NCBI GenBank assembly: GCA_023400405.1 | Contig: JAEXFD010000013.1 | Span: 248,001-312,000 of the forward strand | DNA from: Pseudomonadota bacterium | GTDB lineage: Bacteria; Pseudomonadota; Alphaproteobacteria; Sphingomonadales; Sphingomonadaceae | DNA length: 64,000 bases | Direction of reading: 5' to 3' | Part shown: in pieces, positions 49,952 through 57,157 of the stretch | Layout: each line of letters opens with the position of its first letter | Numbering within the stretch: the stretch's first letter is position 1 | Program-made: the position numbers and the translations under genes | Notes under the pieces: model-generated | Databases searched by the model: none | Seen by the model: only the letters and a program-made list of their open reading frames with translations | What the model was told of the DNA's origin: nothing

Positions 49952-51054
49952 AGCCGCTCGAAGGCATCAAGGTCGTCGAGCTCGCCCGCATCCTGGCCGG
50001 GCCCTGGTGCGGGCAACTGCTCGCCGATCTCGGTGCCGAAGTGATCAAGATCGAGCGGCCGGGTGCCGGCGACGATACCCGCCATTGGGGCCCGCCCTTC
50101 CTGACGGCACCCGACGGGACCAACCTCGACGCCGCCTATTTCCATGCCTGCAATCGCGGCAAGACCAGCCGCTTCGTCGATATCGCCACGGCCGAGGGGC
50201 AGGCGGAGGTCAAGGCGCTGATCGCCGGGGCCGATGCGGTGATCGAGAATTACAAGGTCGGCGGGCTGGTCAAATATGGCCTAGACCCGGCCAGCCTGAT
50301 TGCGCTCAACCCGCGGCTGATCGTCGCCTCGATCACCGGCTTCGGCCAGACCGGTCCCTATGCCCATCGCGCCGGATATGACTTCATCATCCAGGGCATG
50401 GGCGGGGCGATGAGCCTGACCGGCGAGCCCGACGACAGCCCGCAAAAGGCGGGCGTCGCCTATGCCGACATCTTCACCGGCGTCTATACCGCGGTGGCGA
50501 TCCTGGCGGCCTTGCGACGTCGTGACGTCAGCGGCGAGGGCGCGCACATCGACATGGCGCTGCTCGACACCCAGGTCGCGGTGCTCGCCAACCAGGCGCT
50601 CAACTGGATGGCCAATCCCGCCAAGGTGCCGCACCGGATGGGCAACGGCCATGCCAATCTCGTTCCCTACCAGGCCTTTGCCTGTGCCGATGGCGAGCTG
50701 ATCGTCGCGGTCGGCAATGACGGCCAGTTCCGCAAGCTGTGCGACGTGATCGGCCTGCCGCTTGCCGAGGACGCGCGCTTTGCCACCAACCCTGCCCGGG
50801 TCCGCAACCGCGACGCCCTGATCCCGCAGCTCGCCCGCGCGATCCTCGATTGGGCCAAGGCCGATCTCTACGAGGCCCTAGAGGCCGTGGGCGTGCCCGC
50901 CGGCCCGATCAACACCGTCGCCGAAGTCTTCGCCGATCCCCAGGTGATCGCACGCGGCTTGCGCCTCGATTGCGATGGCGTGCCGGGCCTGGCCAGCCCG
51001 ATCGTCATCGACGGCGAACGCATGGTGGCCGCACAGCCCAGCCCGCGGCGCTAA
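49948..51054 (+). CDS. CaiB/BaiF-type (class III) CoA-transferase
   Basis: A 368-residue family III CoA-transferase that moves CoA between carboxylic acids through an aspartyl-CoA intermediate. MKPLEGIKVVELARILAGPWCGQ, DLGAEVIKIERPG, FHACNRGKTSRFVDI, YDFIIQGMGGAMSLTGE (substrate region), and HIDMALLDTQVAVLANQALN are characteristic; the catalytic Asp lies in GVAYADIFTG. Its operon partner gcdH suggests it activates glutarate with succinyl-CoA or a similar donor (as SUGCT does in mitochondria). The ATG overlaps the GNAT stop (ATGA). The stop overlaps the convergent DUF72 gene. Confidence 0.9.
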   Translation: MKPLEGIKVVELARILAGPWCGQLLADLGAEVIKIERPGAGDDTRHWGPPFLTAPDGTNLDAAYFHACNRGKTSRFVDIATAEGQAEVKALIAGADAVIENYKVGGLVKYGLDPASLIALNPRLIVASITGFGQTGPYAHRAGYDFIIQGMGGAMSLTGEPDDSPQKAGVAYADIFTGVYTAVAILAALRRRDVSGEGAHIDMALLDTQVAVLANQALNWMANPAKVPHRMGNGHANLVPYQAFACADGELIVAVGNDGQFRKLCDVIGLPLAEDARFATNPARVRNRDALIPQLARAILDWAKADLYEALEAVGVPAGPINTVAEVFADPQVIARGLRLDCDGVPGLASPIVIDGERMVAAQPSPRR

Positions 51055-51848
51055 CCCAACCGCCGAATCAGCTCCTGCGCCGCGGCGGGGGCGCGGACCT
51101 TGCCGCCATGGATGAAGAAGACGAAGGTCTCGCGCGGCGTCGCCGGCGGATCGCGGTCTTCGACATAGGGCAATCCCGCCGGACGGCCGCCGGCGGCCCA
51201 GGTTCGCGCCGCCTCGGTCCAGCGCGGCAGCTCGCCTTCCGGATAGCAGAAGGGATTGTCGTCCTCGCCGGCTTCGAGCCGGGCATAGACGAAGTCGCCG
51301 GTCACATCGGCGATCGCCGGATATTGCGGCGAATCGGCATAGACGATCGCCACTCCGGCGTTGCGGCACAGATCGACGAATTCGGGCACCACGAAGCTTT
51401 CGTGCCGCACCTGGACCGCGTGGCGGAGCGCCACGCCCTCATGGGTCCGCGGCAGCAGATCGAGGAACGCGCCGAAATCGGCGGCGTCGAACTTCTTGGT
51501 CGCCATGAATTGCCACATCAGCGGCCCCAGCCGATCGCCGAGCGCGGTGATGCCCTGGCCGACGAAACGCGCCACCGATTCGCCCGCCTCGGCCAGCACC
51601 TTGCGATTGGTGCAGAAGCGCGAGCCTTTCACCGCGAAGACGAAGCCGTCGGGCACCGTCCTGGCCCAGCCTTCGAAGGTCTGTGGCTTGAAGGTGGAAT
51701 AATAAGTGCCGTTGATCTCGATCGCGCTCAGCGCCCGGCTCGCGAATTCGAGCTCCTTCTTCTGCGTCAGGCCTTCGGGATAGAAGGTGCCGCGCCAGGG
51801 CTCGAAGGTCCAGCCGCCGATGCCGACTCGAATGGGTGCTGCAGTCAT
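51051..51848 (-). CDS. DUF72 domain-containing protein
   Basis: A 265-residue TIM-barrel-like protein of the widespread DUF72 (YecE) family, whose biochemical role is unknown. RVGIGGWTFEPWRGTFYPEGL at the N-terminus, IEINGTYYSTFKPQTFEGWARTVPDGFVFAVKGSRF, LGPLMWQFMATKKFDAADF, RHESF and VYARLEAGEDDNPFCYPEGELPRW are standard family blocks. The C-terminal FVFFIHGGKVRAPAAAQEL is also typical. It is convergent with and overlaps the CoA-transferase stop by 4 bases. It may be related to nucleic-acid repair by association in other genomes, which is not shown here. Confidence 0.92.
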   Translation of the reverse strand: MTAAPIRVGIGGWTFEPWRGTFYPEGLTQKKELEFASRALSAIEINGTYYSTFKPQTFEGWARTVPDGFVFAVKGSRFCTNRKVLAEAGESVARFVGQGITALGDRLGPLMWQFMATKKFDAADFGAFLDLLPRTHEGVALRHAVQVRHESFVVPEFVDLCRNAGVAIVYADSPQYPAIADVTGDFVYARLEAGEDDNPFCYPEGELPRWTEAARTWAAGGRPAGLPYVEDRDPPATPRETFVFFIHGGKVRAPAAAQELIRRLG

Positions 51849-51907
51849 GCGGCGAGCCTAGCCGCTCGGCGCAGCGGCGCCACCCCGAAGGTGGCTGCCA
51901 AGTCGCT

Positions 51908-52330
51908 TCAGTTCAGTCGCGACCAGGTCTGCGACTTGCAGATCAGGCCGAACAGCACGCAGCCCTTGCCGACCATCTTGTCGCCATCGGCGAACTGGAT
52001 CGTGCCCGAAAAGGTCTGGCGAATGTCCGGCACGAACACCTTGCCGCTCCACTTGCCCGCGCCGGCCGGCTTCAGGTCGCGGAACAAATGCGTGCCGACC
52101 AGGGTTTCGGTGCCGCCCCGGCGGGCATCGGCAATCGCCTTCTCGCTCGCCCAGGTGACCGTGCCGCACAGCGCGCCGCCGCATTTGTCGATGCGGACAT
52201 GGACGCTGTTGCTCGGATTTCGCCACTCGCTCGCGACCGGCGCGGCGGGCGACGGGCCCGCATACGCGGGCGCGGCGAGCGAAAACAGGGCGAGCGCGGG
52301 CGCAAGCACCCGGAGAATCGACTTGATCAT
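51908..52330 (-). CDS. DUF2147 exported protein, copy 1
   Basis: A 140-residue exported protein with a signal peptide ending at PAYAG (~residue 24). The DUF2147 fold is shown by EWRNPSNSVHVRIDKCGGALCGTVTWASEKAIADARRGGTETLVGTHLFRDL, then GKVFVPDIRQTFSGTIQ and the C-terminal CVLFGLICKSQTWSR. Four cysteines form two close pairs (CGGALC and CVLFGLIC). It is a tandem paralogue of the gene at 52439. The family is periplasmic or outer-membrane-associated, function unknown. Confidence 0.9.
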   Translation of the reverse strand: MIKSILRVLAPALALFSLAAPAYAGPSPAAPVASEWRNPSNSVHVRIDKCGGALCGTVTWASEKAIADARRGGTETLVGTHLFRDLKPAGAGKWSGKVFVPDIRQTFSGTIQFADGDKMVGKGCVLFGLICKSQTWSRLN

Positions 52331-52438
52331 GGCGGGGGGCTTCTAGTCTGGTTTCCTGTACGCAGGCTGAAGTGGAAACCGCACCCGCGCTTCGCAAGGG
52401 GTCGTTCCGGAAACGCAGCGTTCTGGAATCGAGACGGC

Positions 52439-52843
52439 TCAGCCGGGCACGCGGCTCCAGGTCTGCTGCTTGCACCCGACGCCCAGCAACAGGCAGCCGC
52501 GGCCGATCATCTTGTCGCCCTCCACCGTCACCGTGCCTTCGAACGTCTTGTTGATATCGGGGACGTAGACGCGTCCCTTCCAGCGATTCGCTCCGGCCTT
52601 GTGGAGATTTCGGAAGATGCGCGTGCCGATCAGGCTGGTCGTGCCGCCGCGCCGAGCATCGGCCATCGCCTTTTCGCTCGCCCAGACGACAGTGCCGCAG
52701 ATCACGCCCTTGCCGCAGGCTTCGTAGCGAATGTGGACGCTGCCGCGCGGATTGCTCCACACGCCCTCGATCCCGTCATCGGGCACGGCGGCAGCGGCGG
52801 TGAGGAGGAAGAGCGGCGCGAGCAGCAGCGAACGGGCGATCAT
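52439..52843 (-). CDS. DUF2147 exported protein, copy 2
   Basis: A 134-residue protein with a signal peptide (SLLLAPLFLLTAAAAVPD) and the same DUF2147 layout as its neighbour: VWSNPRGSVHIRYEACGKGVICGTVVWASEKAMADARRGGTTSLIGTRIFRNL, then GRVYVPDINKTFEGTVT and CLLLGVGCKQQTWSRV. Cysteine pairs are conserved between the copies. The spacing to copy 1 is 108 bases, so a shared transcript is possible. The pair is a local gene duplication that has diverged to roughly half identity by eye. Confidence 0.9.
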   Translation of the reverse strand: MIARSLLLAPLFLLTAAAAVPDDGIEGVWSNPRGSVHIRYEACGKGVICGTVVWASEKAMADARRGGTTSLIGTRIFRNLHKAGANRWKGRVYVPDINKTFEGTVTVEGDKMIGRGCLLLGVGCKQQTWSRVPG

Positions 52844-52919
52844 GGATCGGGCTTATCGAACGACAAACCGACCGGACGCAACCGGTAACTCATCGATGGC
52901 GGGAACCGTGAGGAACCGC

Positions 52920-52994
<75 letters not shown>

Positions 52995-53166
52995 TCGGCG
53001 TTTCGGCCCGGGCAAGAGAGGCACCGGGCGGGTGAGGCGCGGCCACTAGCATCGGTTCCGAGGCTGGGCAACCCCCGGGATGCGGCTTTTTTATCCACTT
53101 GGCGCAGCCCGCGTGAACGCCCACATAGCGGCCACCCCACGTACCCCTTGTTCCGGAGCCCGTGCC

Positions 53167-54072
53167 TTGGCCACGCTTGGATTGAGCCCTGCCGAAAAGG
53201 AAGCCGTCGACGGTTTCCGCCGCGACATCGTCGAGCCGTCGATGACAAGCCTGGTGATCATCGATTTCTGGGCGGAATGGTGCGGCCCGTGCAAGGCGCT
53301 CTCGCCGGTGCTCGAAAAGGTCGCCGCCGATTATGCCGACAAGGGCGTGCGCCTCGCCAAGGTCGATGTCGACAAGAACCAGTTCATCGCCGCGCAATTC
53401 CAGGTCCGCTCGATCCCGACCGTCTATGCGATGTTCAAGGGCCAGCTCGTCGCCGATCTGACCACCGCGCGGACCGAAACCCAGCTCAAGACGATGCTCG
53501 ATCAGATCCTGCGCCAGCTGCCGGTGCAGAGCGCCGAAGCCGAGCAGGAGGCCGAGCTCGAGCCGCTGATCGCGATGGGCGAGCAGGCGCTGGCCGAGGG
53601 CGATGCCGAGCGGGCGCTGTCGATCTTCGTGCAGCTCGCCGAGATGGCGCCCGATCATGCTGCGGTCGCCGCCGGCCAGGTCCGCGCGCTGCTCGCGCTC
53701 GGCCGCGCCGACGAGGCGGAGGCGGCGCTCGCCGCACTGCCCGAAGAAGCCGCCAAGGGACCCGAGATCGAACAGGCCCGCGCCGCGCTCGCGCTCGCCC
53801 GTGAGGCGGTGCCGGTCGAGGACCTGTCCGGACTCGCCGCCCAGGCCGCGGCCGGCGACATGGACGCGCGCTACGAGCTCGCCGGCGGCCAGATGGCGGC
53901 GGGGGATCGCGAGGCGGCGGCCGAGACGCTGCTCGCGATGATCCGCGACGATCGCGAATGGAACGAAGGCGCCGCGCGCCAGCGGCTGCTCAAGCTGTTC
54001 GAGGCCGTCGGCCTCGAGGATCCCTGGGTCTCGGCGCAGCGCCGCAAGCTTTCGGCGATCCTGTTCGGATGA
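53167..54072 (+). CDS. cnoX: CnoX/YbbN-type thioredoxin-TPR co-chaperone
   Basis: A 301-residue protein with an N-terminal thioredoxin domain (LVIIDFWAEWCGPCKALSPVLEKVA, then VRSIPTVYAMFKGQ) and a C-terminal TPR region (~residues 125-300; AEDRALSIF-like and LLALGRADEAEAALAALPEEA repeats). CnoX proteins protect chlorine-damaged or unfolded clients; this one keeps the redox-active CGPC, as alphaproteobacterial members often do, whereas E. coli CnoX does not. TTG 53167 was chosen because GGAG lies 7 bases upstream and the preceding residues are non-family. It is coupled by ATGA to the LON-domain gene, a typical pairing. Confidence 0.87.
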   Translation: MATLGLSPAEKEAVDGFRRDIVEPSMTSLVIIDFWAEWCGPCKALSPVLEKVAADYADKGVRLAKVDVDKNQFIAAQFQVRSIPTVYAMFKGQLVADLTTARTETQLKTMLDQILRQLPVQSAEAEQEAELEPLIAMGEQALAEGDAERALSIFVQLAEMAPDHAAVAAGQVRALLALGRADEAEAALAALPEEAAKGPEIEQARAALALAREAVPVEDLSGLAAQAAAGDMDARYELAGGQMAAGDREAAAETLLAMIRDDREWNEGAARQRLLKLFEAVGLEDPWVSAQRRKLSAILFG

Positions 54073-54689
54073 GCGATTCGGGGAGGATCGCGCGGCTGTC
54101 GATATTTCCGCTCGGCGGCGCGCTGCTCTTCCCGCGGATGCACCTGCCGCTCCACATCTTCGAGCCGCGCTATCGGGCGATGATCTCGGATGCGCTGGTC
54201 CGCGATCGGCGGATCGGCATGATCCAGCCGCGCGATTCGAACGACCCGCCCGCGCTGTTCGACATCGGCTGTGTCGGCCGGATCGCCGAAGTCGAGGCGC
54301 TCGACGATGGGCGGTTCAACCTGGTGCTGGAAGGCCTGGCTCGGTTCGCCGTGGTGCGGGAGCTCGACGTCACGACGCCATTCCGGCAAGTCGAGGCCGA
54401 GCTGGTCCCGGCCGAGGAAGCCGAGACGCTGGCGCTCGCCGAGCGCGCCAGCCTGGAAATCGAATCGCGCCGCTTCGCGGACAGCCTCGGCTATGCGGTC
54501 GATTGGGAGGCGGTGAGCCGGCTCGACGACGAATCGCTGGTCAACGGCATCGCCCAGGTCGCGCCGTTCGACGTGGCCTCGAAACAGGCGCTGCTGGAGG
54601 CCGAGACGCTGTCGGGACGGGCCGAGCTGATCGTGCAGCTGATGCAATTCTATGGCCGGCATGATGGGGACGAGGGGACGCTGCAATAG
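54069..54689 (+). CDS. LON peptidase substrate-binding domain protein
   Basis: A 206-residue stand-alone Lon N-terminal domain without ATPase or protease parts. RLSIFPLGGALLFPRMHLPLHIFEPRYRAMISDALVRDRRIGMIQP opens the fold, followed by GCVGRIAEVEALDDGRFNLVLEGLARFAVV and a helical C-terminal part. In alphaproteobacteria it commonly sits with the CnoX-type thioredoxin gene, as here with a 4-base overlap. A role in recognising unfolded clients is inferred from the domain. Confidence 0.9.
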   Translation: MSDSGRIARLSIFPLGGALLFPRMHLPLHIFEPRYRAMISDALVRDRRIGMIQPRDSNDPPALFDIGCVGRIAEVEALDDGRFNLVLEGLARFAVVRELDVTTPFRQVEAELVPAEEAETLALAERASLEIESRRFADSLGYAVDWEAVSRLDDESLVNGIAQVAPFDVASKQALLEAETLSGRAELIVQLMQFYGRHDGDEGTLQ

Positions 54690-54716
54690 GGAGAGGCGGC
54701 ATCCTGCTCCGCACGG

Positions 54717-55092
54717 ATGCAGTTGCGGTCACCGGACATCCATGAAATCCTTCTGCTCCCCGGCGAAGGCCGGGGCCCAGCTGCCGCGGAGTTGAAGTTG
54801 GAGAAGGCCGGCTTCCTCTACGTCATGGCCAACAGGCGCAACGGCACGATCTATCTCGGCGTGACCTCCGACCTGCCGAGGCGTGTATGGCAGCACCGCA
54901 TTGGGGCGGTCCCGAGTTTTACCCGCGAACGGGGGTGCACCCGACTGGTCTGGTACCAGCCGTTCGAAAGCCTCGACGCCGCGCGGCGTCGCGAATTGCA
55001 ATGAAGAAATGGAAGCGCGCGTGGAAGATCCGCGAATCGAAGGACTGAATCCGGAGTGGGATGATTTGTTCGACCGACTCGCGCCTTTGTGA
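54717..55092 (+). pseudogene. GIY-YIG nuclease-like gene, broken by two frameshifts
   Basis: The first part encodes AGFLYVMANRRNGTIYLGVTSDLPRRVWQHR, the GIY-YIG core of a small UPF0213/YhbQ-like nuclease. After RRRELQ the frame hits TGA; the expected continuation KKWKRAWKIRE is in the next frame (after ~55000) and IEGLNPEWDDLFDRLAP in the third (to 55092). Each break is explained by loss of one A (near 55002 and near 55035). The upstream part of the ORF lies in a repetitive element (54755-54784), so the original start was probably a TTG near 54792-54798. Function is lost or the sequence has errors. Confidence 0.82.
54755..54784. repeat. Palindromic repetitive element, copy A
   Basis: A 30-base GC-rich element with an internal CCCCGGC-GAA-GGCCGGGG hairpin. 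Its reverse complement occurs at 55100-55129 with 29 of 30 identical bases. It overlaps the 5' part of the GIY-YIG reading frame. Confidence 0.8.
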
Positions 55093-55099
55093 GTTCGCG

Positions 55100-55129
55100 G
55101 CAACTGGGCCCCGGCCTTCGCCGGGGAGC
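55100..55129. repeat. Palindromic repetitive element, copy B (inverted)
   Basis: Inverted copy of 54755-54784 (one mismatch), lying 8 bases after the last family codon of the broken GIY-YIG gene. The two copies bracket that gene. Confidence 0.8.
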
Positions 55130-55146
55130 TGTAGGGCGTGGAAGCG

Positions 55147-55752
55147 TCAGCCCTTCGACCGGCGATACAGCCCGCTGAATGTCACGTTCATCCCGCCACA
55201 CTGGTCGTTGTCGGCCACCAGCAGATACGGCCCGAGCAAGCGCATGCGGACTTCGCAGCCGCCGCCGGGCTCGGTGTTCGTGTAGGTCAGCCGGTCGCCC
55301 GCCGGCACGGCGTCCCCGGTGAAGTCGCCGGTATGGATGCCGCCGTTGCGAACGCGCTGGGGATCATGGTTGCCCCACAGCGCGAGGCCCTCGGCATGCA
55401 GCGCGCCGCGCCTTGCGGCCGGCTTGATGTCGATATCGGCGTCTTCCTGGTGCCAGGCGCCGGTCCAGTCTGCGGGCTTCGGCACGCTGGCAGGAAGGCG
55501 GCGGAGCGCGGCGGTCTCGATCCAGCCGCGGCTCGATCGGCCCTTCGCCGGCACGAAGGTGACCGAGGTGAAGCCGCCTTGCTCGCCATCGGCGATCAGC
55601 ACGTCGCCGCGAAGGACATAGCCCTTGCGGCGCGGCGCCTCGACACGCGGGGAATCGCGGAACTGGACGCGGGCCGACTCGACGCGGACGAGATGCCCGG
55701 CCAGCGGATCGTCCTGGGCGGTCAGGAGCAAAGATGCGAGGGTCAGCAGCAC
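55147..55752 (-). CDS. Exported protein of unknown function
   Basis: A 201-residue protein with a short signal peptide (LLTLASLLLTAQDD, ~residue 13). The first half looks like a bacterial SH3-like fold (VRVESARVQFRDSPRVEAPRRKGYVLRGDVLIADGEQGGFTSVTFVPAKGRSSRGWIETAALRRL). The second half carries DWTGAWHQEDADIDIKPA and DRLTYTNTEPGGGCEVRMRLLGPYLLVADNDQCGGMNVTFSGLYRR, a pattern seen in small periplasmic lysozyme-inhibitor-like proteins. Two cysteines may pair. The GTG start follows GGAGAA. Family unclear; neighbours give no clue. Confidence 0.6.
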   Translation of the reverse strand: MLLTLASLLLTAQDDPLAGHLVRVESARVQFRDSPRVEAPRRKGYVLRGDVLIADGEQGGFTSVTFVPAKGRSSRGWIETAALRRLPASVPKPADWTGAWHQEDADIDIKPAARRGALHAEGLALWGNHDPQRVRNGGIHTGDFTGDAVPAGDRLTYTNTEPGGGCEVRMRLLGPYLLVADNDQCGGMNVTFSGLYRRSKG

Positions 55753-55780
55753 GTCTTTCTCCTCGTCCGACCCTTGCTCC

Positions 55781-57004
55781 TCAGACCGTCATGCCCTGCA
55801 GCAGCTTCGGCACGTCGCCGCTCTCGCCGCGCGCCTCGGCCATGAACCAGTCCTTGAGCGGCGGCAGCTTGTCGACGGCCGACAGGCCGAAGCGGCGCAC
55901 CGCGCTTGCGGTCTTGCCGGGAATGCCGAAGAGACGGGTCAGCCCGTCGGTGGCGGCGGCGACCATGAAGGTGTCGAGCCCGCGCCAACGCTGGTAGCGC
56001 GCGAGCAGCTGCGGATCGCCGAGGTCGAGCCCGAGCCGTTTCCCCTCGACCAGCACTTCCACCAGCGTCGCCACGTCGCGGAAGCCGACATTGACGCCCT
56101 GCCCGGCGATCGGATGGATGCCGTGTGCCGCGTCGCCGACCAGCGCGAGCCGATCGGCGGTGATCCAGGCGGCATGGTGGAAGCCGAGCGGATGGCTGAA
56201 GCGCGAGGTGAGCGGGCCGAGCTTGCCGAGGAAGCCGCACATCTTCTTCTCCGCCTCGGCAAGATAGGCGCGATCGGAGATCTTTATCATGCCCACTGCG
56301 TCCCGCGCCTTGACCGTCCACACCACCGCCGAGCGATGGCCGTTCTCGTCGTCGAGCAGCGGCAGGATCGCGAAGGGGCCATCGGGATAGAAGATTTCGA
56401 AGGCGATATTCTCGTGGCTGCGCTCATGGCCGAGCGTCGCGACCATTGCGGCATGGTCGTATTGCCAGCGCGCGGTCTTGAGCCCCGCCGCCTCGCGCGT
56501 CGGCGAGTTGCGGCCCTCGGCGGCGATCAGCAGCTGGGCCGAGACGCTCGTGCCGTCGCTGAGCGACGCCGTGACGCCATGCGGCCCGCGCTCGACTCCA
56601 AGCGCGCGGGTCTGCATCCGAACATCGGCGAGCGGCGCCGCCTGCGCCGCCTCGAACAGCGCGGTGCGCAAAATCCGGTTCTCGAACATATGCCCGAGCG
56701 CGCCTTCGCCATCGCGGGGGGCGAAATCGAGCTTGCCGGGATCGAGCCCGTCGGAGACGCGGATGCCTTGGATCGGGCAGCCCTTGCCCGCCAGCCGCGG
56801 GGCGAGGCCGATCGCCTCGAACATCCGCATCGGCGCGCTGGCGATCGCCGAGGCGCGGCCGTCATGCGCGGCGGCGAGGATCGTGGCCGGATCGGCGGGA
56901 TCGACCACGATCGAGGAAAGCCCATGCGCATCGAGCGCCGTGGCGAGCGCGCTGCCGACCAGCCCGCCGCCGAGGATGAGAAGATCCGCGCGGTCCATGC
57001 CCAT
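55781..57004 (-). CDS. ubiH: UbiH/UbiF/VisC-type FAD monooxygenase (ubiquinone synthesis)
   Basis: A 407-residue aromatic-ring hydroxylase of the ubiquinone pathway. The FAD motif ILGGGLVGSALATAL, the second motif YDHAAMVATLGHERSHENIAFEIFYPDGPFAILPL, and the third ADRLALVGDAAHGIHPIAGQGVNVGFRDVATL (GDAAH) are conserved. Which ring position is hydroxylated cannot be told from the sequence, as alphaproteobacterial UbiH/UbiL/UbiM enzymes vary. The first ATG (57004) or the next in-frame ATG (56998) may be used. It is divergent from ftsK across a 153-base spacer. Confidence 0.87.
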   Translation of the reverse strand: MGMDRADLLILGGGLVGSALATALDAHGLSSIVVDPADPATILAAAHDGRASAIASAPMRMFEAIGLAPRLAGKGCPIQGIRVSDGLDPGKLDFAPRDGEGALGHMFENRILRTALFEAAQAAPLADVRMQTRALGVERGPHGVTASLSDGTSVSAQLLIAAEGRNSPTREAAGLKTARWQYDHAAMVATLGHERSHENIAFEIFYPDGPFAILPLLDDENGHRSAVVWTVKARDAVGMIKISDRAYLAEAEKKMCGFLGKLGPLTSRFSHPLGFHHAAWITADRLALVGDAAHGIHPIAGQGVNVGFRDVATLVEVLVEGKRLGLDLGDPQLLARYQRWRGLDTFMVAAATDGLTRLFGIPGKTASAVRRFGLSAVDKLPPLKDWFMAEARGESGDVPKLLQGMTV

Positions 57005-57157
57005 GCCCTAGCGCGCGGCGGCCGTGCCCTCAAATGCTTTCCTGCCGCCGCACGTTCCGCTATTGTTCCGAGCAGGTTGAGCAATGGGTGCTGCTTGACG
57101 CCGGACTCGCGCCACGCGATGACGGGCACGCACCCCAGACATTCGGAGACACGGGCG

